Both the position numbers and the translations under genes were made by a program. A stretch of DNA of 64,000 nucleotides from Chloroflexota bacterium. GTDB taxonomy: Bacteria; Chloroflexota; Anaerolineae; Anaerolineales; Villigracilaceae. Location of the stretch: assembly GCA_016219545.1 (NCBI GenBank), contig JACRMH010000007.1, positions 81,763-145,762 of the forward strand, in the 5' to 3' direction. This document shows, one piece after another, positions 40,652 to 50,253 of the stretch (positions are counted from its first letter, which is position 1; each line of letters starts with the position of its first letter). Under the pieces are notes generated by a model that saw nothing but the letters and a program-made list of their open reading frames with translations, was not told the DNA's origin and ran no database searches.

Positions 40652-40657
40652 TAAAAT
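40652..40657 (+). promoter_or_regulatory. -10 element TAAAAT, leaderless recG
   Basis: TAAAAT, spacer TACACCC, then ATG 40665; no Shine-Dalgarno. Confidence 0.5.
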
Positions 40658-40664
40658 TACACCC

Positions 40665-43187
40665 ATGCAACCATCCCTGGAAAAACTTAGAAAATTCTTT
40701 CGTTTAGAACACGAAAACAAATATGCGAACACCGCCATCATTGGCGGACTTGCCATGATGCTTGATTTTTGGGAAGGCGAAGCCCGCGCAGATGGTGTCG
40801 CCGAGGAAGTGATCCAGGCGGTGGTCTCGCGCCTGCGCTCCTACGAAAAGCTCAGCCCGGAAGGAAGGGCTGAGTCGCTTAAAGGCTTATGGAAGCGCAT
40901 TGGCGAGACCTATCCCGAAGCGGGGCAAAAGCCGAAGACGCAAGTTCAGCCGCCCCGTCCGCCTAGACCCGAGCCAGAGTCAACTCAAAGTGGGGAAGAG
41001 CCTGTCCTGCTTCCATCTCAACGCCCGGAGAATCAACCTCAACAACCAACAAGACCACGACCTGTCCCCACGCCGCGTTCTGAGTCTGTGCCAGGTGCGA
41101 AGACCAGCCAAACTCCGGTCGCGTTGAATGCCAGCCTGACCGTGCTTCAAGGGGTTGGTCCCAAGCACGCAGAAACGCTGACCAGCCTCGGAATGCAAAC
41201 GCTCGGTGACATGTTGTATTATTTCCCTCGCCGCTATGAAGATTACAGCCAGCTCAAACCGATCAAGTCACTTTTTTATGGTGACGTGGTCACTGTGCTT
41301 GGTTCGGTCCAAAGTGTGCATACCCGCCCTATTCGCGGCGGCAAGTCCTCGATTATTGAAGTGGTTATCAGCGATGGCACGGGTTCGCTTCGCATTTCAT
41401 TTTTCAACCAGCCCTGGCTCGCGAATCGATTCAAAGAGGGCGATGCCATTTCAGTTTCGGGCAAGATCGACCAGTATCTTGGCCGCCTCGTAATGAACAG
41501 CCCCGATTGGGAACCTGTTGAAGTTGAGAATTTGCACACTGCCCGCATCGTCCCCATTTATCCGCTCACTGAAAAGGTCACGCAAAAGTGGCTGCGTGGA
41601 ATTATGAATCAAGTCATCACGCATTGGGCACCTGCGGTTGCCGATGCCCTTCCTGAAAAAATTAAACTTGCGGCAAGACTCGTTTCGCTTAGTGAAGCCT
41701 TACAGCAGGTTCATTTCCCCAATTCACAAGCCAGGCTTAAAGCAGCGCGGGAGCGACTCGGCTTCGATGAAATTTTTTATTTACAAATGGGAGTGCTGCG
41801 CCAGAAGCGGGATTGGAAATCTGTGGAAGGCCGCCGCTTCCCCGTCCCGACCGAGTGGCTGGGTGCGCGGTTAACTAGTTTGCCTTTCACTTTGACAGAT
41901 GCCCAGCAAAAATCGCTCGAAGACATTCGCGCCGACCTCGACTCTGGTCAGCCCATGAACAGACTCGTCCAAGGCGACGTAGGTTCGGGCAAGACCGTCG
42001 TTGCGGCTTTGGGCGCGGCCATCGTTGTCAACGCCGGAGCGCAGGCCGCGATCATGGCACCGACATCCATCCTTGCAGAGCAGCATTATCGCAACTTCAC
42101 GAGTCTGCTTGCAGGCGATGGCGGATTCATGTCAGAGAGTGAGATCCGCTTGTTGGTGGGGAGCACGCCCGAGTCGGAGAAAGAGGCGATCCGTCAGGGA
42201 TTGCAAGACGGTTCTGTGAAAATGGTCATTGGCACGCACGCGGTCATCGAGCCGGATGTCCAATTTAAAGATCTGCAATTCATTGTGATAGACGAACAAC
42301 ATCGCTTTGGCGTTGAACAGCGCAAGGAACTTCGCAGCAAAGGCACAAACCCGCATTTGCTGGTGATGACGGCCACGCCCATTCCGCGGTCACTGGCGTT
42401 GACGGTTTTCGGCGACCTCGATATTTCTGTCATTGATCAAATGCCCGAAGGACGGCAGCCGATCAATACCTATGTGCTTCGTCCGCAGGAACGTGAGCGC
42501 GCGTTCACGTTGATCCGCGGACAGATCAAAGAGGGCAGACAGGCTTTCATTGTGTATCCGCTCATTGATGAAAGCGAGAAGATCGAAGCCCGCGCGGCCG
42601 TGGATGATTTTGAAACACTGTCGAAGGAAATTTTCCCCGACCTCAAGCTTGGGCTTTTGCACGGGCGCATGAAGCCCGCTGAAAAAGATGAAGTGATGAT
42701 GAAGTTCCGCGACAGGCAGTATGACATTCTCGTTTCAACAACTGTCGTTGAGGTGGGCGTGGATGTGCCGAATTCCACCGTCATGTTGATCGAAGGCGCA
42801 GACCGATTTGGCCTCGCACAATTGCATCAACTCCGCGGGCGTGTGGGACGCGGCGGGGCGCAGTCCTATTGTTTGTTGATCCCAACACATGAGGATGCGA
42901 CCGAGAATGAACGCCTACAAGCCATGTCCCGCACCAACAGCGGCTTTGAATTGGCTGACCTTGACCTCAAGACACGCGGTCCCGGTGAATTTTTGGGGAC
43001 TCGTCAGGCAGGTTTTGCCACAACTTTGAAAATGGCAAGCATCACCGATGTCACATTGATCGAAAAGGCGCGCACACAAGCACAGGCTTTGTTCGAGCGC
43101 GACCCGTATTTACAACAATCCGAACATGCCTTGCTTGCTGAAGCCTTTGAAAGATTCTGGGGCGAAGGTAAAGGGGATGTTTCGTAA
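40665..43187 (+). CDS. recG: ATP-dependent DNA helicase RecG
   Basis: 840-residue branch-migration helicase that rescues stalled forks. It has an extra N-terminal region (1-90, helical) and a Pro/Gln-rich linker (about 90-150) before the wedge domain (LQGVGPKHAETLTSLGM, DMLYYFPRRYEDYSQ, an OB fold). Helicase motifs: Walker A GDVGSGKT, DEQH box, TATPIPRSLAL, VVEVGVDVPN, and QLRGRVGRGG. The N-terminal extension is seen in several Chloroflexota RecG proteins. Start 40665 follows TAAAAT by seven bases, so the longer reading from 40596 is unlikely. Confidence 0.95.
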   Translation: MQPSLEKLRKFFRLEHENKYANTAIIGGLAMMLDFWEGEARADGVAEEVIQAVVSRLRSYEKLSPEGRAESLKGLWKRIGETYPEAGQKPKTQVQPPRPPRPEPESTQSGEEPVLLPSQRPENQPQQPTRPRPVPTPRSESVPGAKTSQTPVALNASLTVLQGVGPKHAETLTSLGMQTLGDMLYYFPRRYEDYSQLKPIKSLFYGDVVTVLGSVQSVHTRPIRGGKSSIIEVVISDGTGSLRISFFNQPWLANRFKEGDAISVSGKIDQYLGRLVMNSPDWEPVEVENLHTARIVPIYPLTEKVTQKWLRGIMNQVITHWAPAVADALPEKIKLAARLVSLSEALQQVHFPNSQARLKAARERLGFDEIFYLQMGVLRQKRDWKSVEGRRFPVPTEWLGARLTSLPFTLTDAQQKSLEDIRADLDSGQPMNRLVQGDVGSGKTVVAALGAAIVVNAGAQAAIMAPTSILAEQHYRNFTSLLAGDGGFMSESEIRLLVGSTPESEKEAIRQGLQDGSVKMVIGTHAVIEPDVQFKDLQFIVIDEQHRFGVEQRKELRSKGTNPHLLVMTATPIPRSLALTVFGDLDISVIDQMPEGRQPINTYVLRPQERERAFTLIRGQIKEGRQAFIVYPLIDESEKIEARAAVDDFETLSKEIFPDLKLGLLHGRMKPAEKDEVMMKFRDRQYDILVSTTVVEVGVDVPNSTVMLIEGADRFGLAQLHQLRGRVGRGGAQSYCLLIPTHEDATENERLQAMSRTNSGFELADLDLKTRGPGEFLGTRQAGFATTLKMASITDVTLIEKARTQAQALFERDPYLQQSEHALLAEAFERFWGEGKGDVS

Positions 43188-43196
43188 TATTTTGTA

Positions 43197-43243
43197 GGGG
43201 CGGGGTAATCCCGCCCAGGGCGAGGAGACCTCGCCCCTACGCA
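43197..43243. repeat. double-hairpin intergenic repeat (GTAGGGGCG...CGCCCCTAC)
   Basis: Outer arms GTAGGGGCG and CGCCCCTAC enclose GGCGGG-GTAAT-CCCGCC and a GGCGAGG-AGA-CCTCGCC hairpin. Same layout as 31576 and 57955. Lies between recG and coaD. Confidence 0.8.
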
Positions 43244-43256
43244 ATAATGGAGAATC

Positions 43257-43772
43257 ATGGTTAGAGCAATTTTTCCCGGCACATTTGACCCGATCCATCT
43301 TGGACACATGGACATTGCTTCGCGCGCGGCGCGTCTTTTTGACGAAGTGGTAATCGCAGTGTATGACAAACCGCTCAAGAGCTTAATGTTCTCGCCTGAA
43401 GAACGCATTTCGCTGGTTGAGCAGACTTTTCATGGAATTGCGAAGGTTAAGGTCACAGGTTATAGTGGACTGACGATTGACTTTGCTCATAAAATGGACG
43501 CACAGGTTATTGTGCGCGGTCTGCGTGTGTTCTCTGATTTTGAGTTCGAGTTCCGCATGGCGCTGGCGAATCAGCGTTTGGCGAAAGATATTGAAACAGT
43601 AGCGCTCATCACCGCCGAACAGCATACGTTTTTATCGTCCAGCACGGTACGCGAGATTGCCATGTTGAACGGCGATGTTTCCAGCATGGTCCCGCCGCAT
43701 GTGCAAAAGGCTTTGCAGGCGAAAGCCCGTGATATGGAAGGACATTCGCCGCCAAATTCGCTCCGGGATTAA
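43257..43772 (+). CDS. coaD: phosphopantetheine adenylyltransferase
   Basis: 171-residue penultimate enzyme of coenzyme A synthesis (4'-phosphopantetheine plus ATP to dephospho-CoA). The nucleotidyltransferase motif FPGTFDPIHLGH (His14, His17), VRGLRVFSDFEFEFRMALANQ, and the C-terminal FLSSSTVRE are present. The tail after about 155 is slightly longer than usual. TGGAGAA precedes the ATG. Confidence 0.96.
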   Translation: MVRAIFPGTFDPIHLGHMDIASRAARLFDEVVIAVYDKPLKSLMFSPEERISLVEQTFHGIAKVKVTGYSGLTIDFAHKMDAQVIVRGLRVFSDFEFEFRMALANQRLAKDIETVALITAEQHTFLSSSTVREIAMLNGDVSSMVPPHVQKALQAKARDMEGHSPPNSLRD

Positions 43773-43800
43773 TTTGTGCTAGAATTGCTTCATCTGTGGC

Positions 43801-43842
43801 GCGACATTTATGTCGCTGATGGCAGGGCGACATAAATGTCGC
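43801..43842. repeat. double-palindrome repeat, GCGACATTTATGTCGC units
   Basis: GCGACATTTATGTCGC (43801-43816) and GCGACATAAATGTCGC (43827-43842) are inverted copies around a 10-base spacer. Same unit as 31576-31630. Confidence 0.85.
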
Positions 43843-43862
43843 ATTACGGAGCGAGAGAAAAT

Positions 43863-44351
43863 ATGGACATACTTCAACTCATAGACCGATTGGAAGAACT
43901 CTTCAACGATGCGAAAGCATTGCCTTTCACGCACAATGTTGTCGTGGATGAAGACCGCATGTTGGAATTGATCGACCAGATGCGCATCGCCATCCCCGAA
44001 GAGGTGAAGAAGGCCCAGCAGGTCATTGCCCAGCGTGACCGGGTCATGGCTCAAGCGCAGGAAGAAGCCAACCGCACCCTGCAATTGGCGCGCGAAAAAG
44101 CCGACCAGATGATCCAAAAGGATATGGTTGCACAGGAAGCTCAACGCCGCGCTGACCAAATCCTCAGCCAGGGACGCGCCGATGCAGAAGCCACCCGCGC
44201 CGATGCGGATAACTATGTAGTGGATACGCTCATGCAATTGCAGGAGCAGATCGCCAAGTTAGGCAATCAGGTCAGCAATGGCATTCGGATGGTGCAAGAA
44301 GAACAGATGCGCAAGGGGATGGGAAGCGTGCCTGAGAAGATCGAAAACTAA
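43863..44351 (+). CDS. coiled-coil protein, V-type ATPase subunit H/DivIVA-like
   Basis: 162 residues, almost all helical. N-terminal MDILQLIDRLEELFNDAKALPFT..VVVDEDRMLELIDQMRIAIPEEVKKA is a conserved head in a Chloroflexota/Firmicutes hypothetical family; residues 55-125 are a long Ala/Gln/Glu coiled coil. Role unknown; similar proteins are listed as ATPase-stalk-like. The upstream in-frame ATG at 43836 lies inside the palindromic repeat, so 43863 is chosen. It ends six bases before a strong terminator. Confidence 0.75.
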   Translation: MDILQLIDRLEELFNDAKALPFTHNVVVDEDRMLELIDQMRIAIPEEVKKAQQVIAQRDRVMAQAQEEANRTLQLAREKADQMIQKDMVAQEAQRRADQILSQGRADAEATRADADNYVVDTLMQLQEQIAKLGNQVSNGIRMVQEEQMRKGMGSVPEKIEN

Positions 44352-44356
44352 AGTAA

Positions 44357-44390
44357 ACGACCCCGCCAAATTTGGCGGGGTCGTTTTTTA
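44357..44390. terminator. strong terminator between convergent genes
   Basis: ACGACCCCGCCAAA and TTTGGCGGGGTCGT form a perfect 28-base palindrome followed by TTTTTTA on the plus strand; AAA-rich on the other side. Confidence 0.93.
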
Positions 44391-44993
44391 TCCAAACTTG
44401 AAACCTGTTACGAAACAGATCGTTGTTAGTAATAAAAAAATGGGGAATGCTCTGAAGATCACTTCTCTTGGAAGAATGGGTTTGCCTGTTTTGAGGAAGG
44501 ATAATAACAGCCCGCAGATGCCGATCAGTGCGCCGCCGATGCCAACGAGTGCGAATGCCGGTTTCGTCGCTCCCTGAATGGAGAGAAAAATGGGGAGCAG
44601 GAAAATGGTCAACCCGGCAATGCCGTGTGTAATGGTAATCATGATGACGGGCAGATGGTTATGGATGGGAGTTGAGCGGGTATAGGTCACAGCGGCGAAT
44701 CCGGCTATGACGAAGATCAAGTACCAGCCTCGAAAAGAGGCGAGATGCTCCCAGACCAGTCCCAATGCGAGGGCGAGGGGAATGACCGTTGAGATGATGA
44801 CCACGACAGGCGAGTCCAATCCTTCAAAACCAAGGATGATGAGCAGTAATCCTGCCACGAGTAAAACTCCGAAGGCGATGGTATAGGCGATGATGGGCGC
44901 AGTGGAAAGAGCATCAATGCCGACAACGATCTGATAGGCGGAGAGCAAAACTGTGCCAAGTAAAAACACGCGGTCAAGCGGATTCATTTTCAT
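44388..44993 (-). CDS. hypothetical polytopic membrane protein beside ctaB
   Basis: 201 residues from Met 44993 (44999 also possible), six or so membrane helices, few polar residues. A His-rich loop (STPIHNHLPVIMITITHGIAG) is near the middle. I do not recognise the family. It overlaps the end of the farnesyltransferase gene on the same strand (stop and start interleave), so it is co-translated with it and may serve haem or cytochrome oxidase maturation; this is inferred from position only. Confidence 0.6.
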   Translation of the reverse strand: MKMNPLDRVFLLGTVLLSAYQIVVGIDALSTAPIIAYTIAFGVLLVAGLLLIILGFEGLDSPVVVIISTVIPLALALGLVWEHLASFRGWYLIFVIAGFAAVTYTRSTPIHNHLPVIMITITHGIAGLTIFLLPIFLSIQGATKPAFALVGIGGALIGICGLLLSFLKTGKPILPREVIFRAFPIFLLLTTICFVTGFKFG

Positions 44994-44995
44994 GA

Positions 44996-45874
44996 TCAAA
45001 ACGCTTTCATGGCGAGGATGATCATTGAGGAGAGCATATAGAGCGATGCGTATTTGAACAGCCCAAAGTTGACGCGCTCTGATTCAACGCGGAATGTGGC
45101 AAAAGCTAAAAGTAACAAGCCGGCGGTTAGCACGGCGATGAGACGCAAATAACCGGCGCTGATCCCAATGAGAACGCTTGCCCACCCAATCGCAAGCGCG
45201 GCCAGAACTGATGAGACTGCAATGGTTGCGCGGGTAAATGTGTCACCATAGGTGGATGGAAAAGTTGGGATCTCCGCGTTGGCGTAATCTTCGCGGAATT
45301 TAATTGAGAAGGTTAACGTATGAGTGGGAATCCAGAAAAGGATGGCAAGCGCGAGCAGAATCCCAACCAGGTCAATGTGACCTGTGGCAAGTACACGCCC
45401 GGCCAGAATGGGCATTGCGCCTGAAATTCCGCCCCAAACAATACTCCATGCAGTGCGGCGTTTTAGCCAAAGCGTGTATACGATCACATCAAAGGACCAG
45501 CCCGCAAAAACCACGAGACCATAGAGCGGCGCGATGATAAACGCCCAGCCAACGCCGAGCAGGGAAATAATCATACCGACCCAAAATACTTCTTTGGGAC
45601 TTAGCTCGCCAGATGCCGCCGAACGTTTGTGCGTGCGCTTCATCTTTACGTCAATATCGCGGTCGTACCACATGTTCATAATGGTCGAGCCGCTGATGGC
45701 GAAGAAAAGGCTGAAGGATACGCCGAGCAATGTCAGCAGACCGATGCGCGTGCCTGCGCTTAAATATCCTGCAATTCCGGTTGCGAGCAGCAGACCGGTT
45801 TGTGTGCTTTTGATAAGAGGCCAGTAGAGCGCGATCTTGGATTTGCGATTTACGATCTTGGATTGAACGGACAT
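44996..45874 (-). CDS. ctaB: protohaem IX farnesyltransferase
   Basis: 292-residue UbiA-fold prenyltransferase that makes haem O from haem B. Nine helices. The first Asp-rich motif is NMWYDRDIDVKMKRTHKR, the second YANAEIPTFPSTYGD region, and YTLWLKRRTAWSIVWGGISGAMPILAG is diagnostic of CtaB/CyoE. CAGGAG six bases before ATG 45874 sets the start. Residues 2-15 (SVQSKIVNRKSKIA) are encoded by a repeated CGATCTTGGATT phrase, so the N-terminus is repeat-derived. Confidence 0.92.
   Translation of the reverse strand: MSVQSKIVNRKSKIALYWPLIKSTQTGLLLATGIAGYLSAGTRIGLLTLLGVSFSLFFAISGSTIMNMWYDRDIDVKMKRTHKRSAASGELSPKEVFWVGMIISLLGVGWAFIIAPLYGLVVFAGWSFDVIVYTLWLKRRTAWSIVWGGISGAMPILAGRVLATGHIDLVGILLALAILFWIPTHTLTFSIKFREDYANAEIPTFPSTYGDTFTRATIAVSSVLAALAIGWASVLIGISAGYLRLIAVLTAGLLLLAFATFRVESERVNFGLFKYASLYMLSSMIILAMKAF
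45832..45864. repeat. direct repeat CGATCTTGGATT within the ctaB N-terminus
   Basis: Two exact 12-base copies (45832-45843, 45853-45864) separated by nine bases TGCGATTTA. On the coding strand it reads as the AATCCAAGATCG...AAATCCAAGATCG phrase, common between genes of related bacteria. Confidence 0.7.
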
Positions 45875-46005
45875 TTGAACTCCTGGAAAATATACAAATA
45901 AACGAATTTCTTCCAGCAAGTATACCTGTCAATTTTATGGATTCATTTTCTATCATTTAACTATAATTTTGCTGTTCAAGAATCAAGCGATTGTTCGTTT
46001 GATGG

Positions 46006-49000
46006 TTGTATAATGGGAAAGTTCCCTATAAAAATAAGCGGATTGCCAAATTGATACAAAACTTGCTCTCCTCGTTTAAAGGCTCAGATAAATCCGATTC
46101 TCAAGAAATAAAGGAATGGCGTGCGCGCGTTCTGAACGGGATTTTGCGCGCAATTTTTGTGCTATGGTTGTTCGCACTGGCGGGGGGAATTAACAACGTA
46201 TTGCAGGCTTATCGCGAAGAAGCTTATCTTTATGAGAATCCGCTATTAATGGCGGTTTCTGTTTTATCGATCTATCTTGCCGTCACTGCGATCCTGGCCT
46301 TCATTACATTCTACGAAAAAATAAAATTCGAAGCCCGCGCAATCCTCCTGCTTTTCATTTTCTATACACTTGGCACGATCGGGATGTCCCTTTCATCGTT
46401 TAGCGGAGACGGTCGTGTCTTCTTTTTCGCTTTTATTGTTTTAGCGGCAGTTTTCTTTGACCTGCGCTACAGCCTCACAGCTTTTCTGTTCACCCTTTTT
46501 ACTTTGGTGGTACTAGGCTGGTTACAAGTTTCCCAAACTTTAGTTGTCCCAGCCGAGAGACAGGTCAATGCTACCGATTGGGGAGCCTGGGTTAGCGGTG
46601 GAATCATATTTCTTGTTCTAAGCAGTGCGGTACTGATCTCGATCACCTATCTATTACAAGCGCTGAAACAAAGCCTGGCTGAATCACATGAATTACTCGC
46701 GCGTGAACAACGCGTCAGCCGCCTCCTGCGAACCCTGAGCGACATAAACCAACTTATTGTCCGTGAACAGGATGCGACTCGCATGCTCCAGCGTGCCTGT
46801 GAGATCCTCGTCACCGAGTGCGGATATAGTTTTTCGTGGATCAGTCTGCTGGAGGCAGATAAACTCACGCTCAAACTTACCGCTTCATTCGGGGCGACGC
46901 TTGATCCTGCTTTATTTACAGTTCATCTGAACCAGGCAGAAGACGACCGCCCACGGTGCGCGGTCGTCGCTCTCCGTACCAAAAAGCCTTTTCTAACAGT
47001 TCATGACGAAAATGATCCTTGCGCTTCCTGTCCGCTATTGAAACAATATCCGCACCGCTGCTCAATGATCCTGCCTATTGTGCGGGAAGAGCGCACCTTC
47101 GGTGTTTTAACACTGGTTCATTCAATCCCCACTGATGCATTTGACCAGGAAGAAATGGACTTGTTGTTGGAACTGGCCGATGATCTGGCCTTTGCTCTGG
47201 AAAAACTGGAAACAGACCGCCGCCTTCAATCACATATTCGAAGGGAAACTTTAATTAACGAGATCACCCAAGCGGCCTTGGAAACGCCTGACCTTGAAAG
47301 CATGCTGCAAACACTGGCGAACCGCCTGTGTGAGTTGATCGAAGCCCAGTCCTGCTATATTGTCTTGTTGGATTCTGACGGCAAGAATTTTATCCCTAGC
47401 GCTGCTACTGGTCCTTTACGCGAAATCTTCCTCTCAGTAAGGCTTACTGACGATGAAACCAGGATGGCAAAAACCATCCTGCAAGTCGGTCAAACCTTGA
47501 TCGTGGAAGATGTGAATAAAGACCCGCGGATTAGCCCCCGCATTTCGGAAATGTTTTCCATAGATTCCTTGTTGGGGCTGCCGCTCACAGCCGATGGCCG
47601 CAACCTGGGGACAGTATTTCTGACATTTCAGGAGCCGCGTAGTTTTGGCGCGGATGAAGTTTTAATTGTAGAGCAAATTGCAGGTCATGTGGCACTTGCC
47701 TTGTCAAAAACGATCCTTTACAAAGAAACACATGCCAAAGCCATGGAATTAGGCAAACTATATCTCGCCGCGCAGGATATGGCCTCGAGCCTTTCCGACC
47801 CCGATGCCCTGCTTGTCACTTTGATCCGCCACATGACCGAGGCCTTGGAGACCACCAGCGGTTACATTTATACAGTTGACCTTTCTGCGGAAAAAATATT
47901 CATCCTTGCAGAATACTGGGCCGACACAGCTGGAAAAAATGAAATTCAATCAGATATGGGCAAGTCGTATTCATTGAGAGACTATCCGACTTTTAATCGA
48001 GCCGTTACCACTGGTCAGGTAATCAGCCTTCAATTTGATGATGAAGACGTTTCGGAAATGGAGCGGTGGCAGTTTTCCGCGTATGATGTTAGAACGATCA
48101 TGTTCATCCCGGTGCTTGCTCATGGAAAACTGGTGGGGGGAGTGGAAATTTGGGAAAGTCGTTATCGCCGCGAGTTTACCCATGCAGAGATCAATCTTGT
48201 TCATGCTATGGCCGGTCATGCGGGCAGCATTATGGAGAGCGCGCGCTTATATGAAACCGAGCGTAGGCACGTTGCGGCACTGACCACCTTGCGCCAGGTC
48301 AGCCTTGACTTGGTTTCTCATATTGACCTGCCTGCTCTTTTGAATACCATTCTTGAACGGGCCATGGAATTGTTTAATGCTCCCATAGGTTGTTTATATC
48401 TTATGGAATCAAATGAACGATCCTTGCAGATCGTAACCGGACGCGGCGGATTGCAGGACTATGTTGGCACAAGTTTGAAATTGGGTGAAGGAATTTCCGG
48501 CATAGTGGCTCAAACAGGCGAACCCCTCCTTGTCCATGATTACCAGGCATGGGCGGGGAAGTCTGAAGCATTTAAAGATTTTATTGTAGGCACGGTGATG
48601 GGAGTTCCCGTCAAATGGCAGGGACGTGTGTTGGGTGTTATTAATGTGGATGATGTGGTCCCCAACCGTTTCATGGATTCAGATATCGAACTTATCGGTC
48701 TTTTTGCGGACCAGGCCGCTGTCGCCATTGCCAATGCCCGTCTCTTTGAAACAATCGAACAACGCGAGAGTCACTTCCGCGCCCTGATCGAAAACTCTGC
48801 CGAAGGGGTTGCAATTCTTGATGCGAACGGGATCATTCGTTACATGGCCCCATCCGAAGAGCGTCTCACCGGTTACACGGTTCAGGAAGTGATGGGACAA
48901 AGCATCTTTGACAATATCCACCCCGAGGATATTCCGAATTTGTTACAGGCTTTTCAACGGGGTGTTCATGTACCCGGTGTGATCATTCAGCAGGAATATC

Positions 49001-50253
49001 GCCATAAAAGGAAAAATGGGGAGTGGCGCAATTATGAAGTAACAGGGCATAACCTGCTCCACGACCCCAATGTGGCGGGCGTGGTTGTCAATTACCGCGA
49101 TATTACCGAGCGAAAACGCGCTGAACAGGACCTCCTCCGCCATGCGCACGAACTGGAAGCCCTGGCTGCCGCCTCTGCCGCCCTGCGTACTGCTCAAAGC
49201 GTAACAGAGATCATCCCCGTTTTGGCGAACCAGGCCTTGCGCGCCGTGGGGGGCGATTACAGCTCCATCTTTTTGCTTGACCCTGTCAGCAGCGATTATG
49301 TATCGCACGGTTGGTTTTCTGCCAGAGGCGAATCCAAAAACAAATTAAAAGACGAATCGATCCTTCGCCACCGCCCCGGTGAAGGGATCACCGGCCATGT
49401 AGCCCTTACGGGTGAAATTTATGTTACTGAAGATATACAAAATGACCCGGTCACGCACGTATTAGGTGAGGAAGAAAAAAGATTGAAGGATTTGCATGGC
49501 GGCATCTCACTTCCGCTTCGCGCACAGGATGAAATAATCGGTGTGATGCATATTTGGATGTTTGGTCGTCATATTTTCAACGAATCAGAGATCCGCATCC
49601 TGATCGCTTTTGCAGAAACGGCGGGCAATGCCATCCACCGCGCCATGCTTTTTGAACAGACCGTTCAACAGGCGGATGAACTTGTCCATGCTTATGACAA
49701 TACCCTTGCAGGCTGGGCGCGTGCGCTTGAACTTCGTGATGAATTAACAGAGGGACATACCCGCCGTGTCACCGAGTTGACCGTTCAATTGGCGCGCGCC
49801 ATGGGTGTGCCGGAAAATGCGCTTGTTCAAATCCGGCGCGGCGCACTGTTGCATGATATTGGAAAAATGGGCATCCCTGATTCCATCCTGCACAAGCCCG
49901 GTCCATTGACAGCCAATGAGCAAAAGATCATGCGTATGCACACGCAATACGCCTATGACATGCTTTTGCTCATTCCCTTCTTGCGTCAGGCTTTGGATAT
50001 TCCCTATTGTCATCATGAAAAATGGGACGGCACCGGCTATCCACGCGGATTGAAGGGCGAACAGATCCCGCTCGCGGCGCGTATTTTCGCAGTCGTGGAC
50101 GTTTGGGATGCACTTACTTCAGATCGTCCCTATCGCAATGCGTGGAGTTCGGAGAGAGTGCGTGATTATTTGCTTAGTGAAAGCGGAAAATATTTCGACC
50201 CAAGGATTACGGAAAAATTCCTTCAGCTTGATCTAAGCGAGTTTACAAACTAG
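46006..50253 (+). CDS. multi-GAF/PAS sensor with HD-GYP phosphodiesterase domain
   Basis: 1415-residue signalling protein. An N-terminal membrane domain (about six helices, 45-220) is followed by a series of GAF domains (about 240-405, 420-565, 585-745, 755-920), a PAS domain (about 928-1045, ENSAEGVAILDANGIIRYMAPSEERLTGY), another GAF (about 1060-1225) and a C-terminal HD-GYP domain: His1283-Asp1284 in LLHDIGKMG and HHEKWDGTGYPRG at 1336-1348. HD-GYP breaks c-di-GMP. The start is uncertain: the TTG at 46006 overlaps a TATAAT and no in-frame ATG is near; TTG 46051 is an alternative. It lies tail-to-tail with lysA and the GGDEF protein. Confidence 0.88.
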   Translation: MYNGKVPYKNKRIAKLIQNLLSSFKGSDKSDSQEIKEWRARVLNGILRAIFVLWLFALAGGINNVLQAYREEAYLYENPLLMAVSVLSIYLAVTAILAFITFYEKIKFEARAILLLFIFYTLGTIGMSLSSFSGDGRVFFFAFIVLAAVFFDLRYSLTAFLFTLFTLVVLGWLQVSQTLVVPAERQVNATDWGAWVSGGIIFLVLSSAVLISITYLLQALKQSLAESHELLAREQRVSRLLRTLSDINQLIVREQDATRMLQRACEILVTECGYSFSWISLLEADKLTLKLTASFGATLDPALFTVHLNQAEDDRPRCAVVALRTKKPFLTVHDENDPCASCPLLKQYPHRCSMILPIVREERTFGVLTLVHSIPTDAFDQEEMDLLLELADDLAFALEKLETDRRLQSHIRRETLINEITQAALETPDLESMLQTLANRLCELIEAQSCYIVLLDSDGKNFIPSAATGPLREIFLSVRLTDDETRMAKTILQVGQTLIVEDVNKDPRISPRISEMFSIDSLLGLPLTADGRNLGTVFLTFQEPRSFGADEVLIVEQIAGHVALALSKTILYKETHAKAMELGKLYLAAQDMASSLSDPDALLVTLIRHMTEALETTSGYIYTVDLSAEKIFILAEYWADTAGKNEIQSDMGKSYSLRDYPTFNRAVTTGQVISLQFDDEDVSEMERWQFSAYDVRTIMFIPVLAHGKLVGGVEIWESRYRREFTHAEINLVHAMAGHAGSIMESARLYETERRHVAALTTLRQVSLDLVSHIDLPALLNTILERAMELFNAPIGCLYLMESNERSLQIVTGRGGLQDYVGTSLKLGEGISGIVAQTGEPLLVHDYQAWAGKSEAFKDFIVGTVMGVPVKWQGRVLGVINVDDVVPNRFMDSDIELIGLFADQAAVAIANARLFETIEQRESHFRALIENSAEGVAILDANGIIRYMAPSEERLTGYTVQEVMGQSIFDNIHPEDIPNLLQAFQRGVHVPGVIIQQEYRHKRKNGEWRNYEVTGHNLLHDPNVAGVVVNYRDITERKRAEQDLLRHAHELEALAAASAALRTAQSVTEIIPVLANQALRAVGGDYSSIFLLDPVSSDYVSHGWFSARGESKNKLKDESILRHRPGEGITGHVALTGEIYVTEDIQNDPVTHVLGEEEKRLKDLHGGISLPLRAQDEIIGVMHIWMFGRHIFNESEIRILIAFAETAGNAIHRAMLFEQTVQQADELVHAYDNTLAGWARALELRDELTEGHTRRVTELTVQLARAMGVPENALVQIRRGALLHDIGKMGIPDSILHKPGPLTANEQKIMRMHTQYAYDMLLLIPFLRQALDIPYCHHEKWDGTGYPRGLKGEQIPLAARIFAVVDVWDALTSDRPYRNAWSSERVRDYLLSESGKYFDPRITEKFLQLDLSEFTN

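Noticed and set aside
43836..43862. Upstream ATG for the coiled-coil protein
   Set aside because: It is part of the palindromic repeat GCGACATAAATGTCGC and would add repeat-encoded residues; the conserved head begins at 43863.
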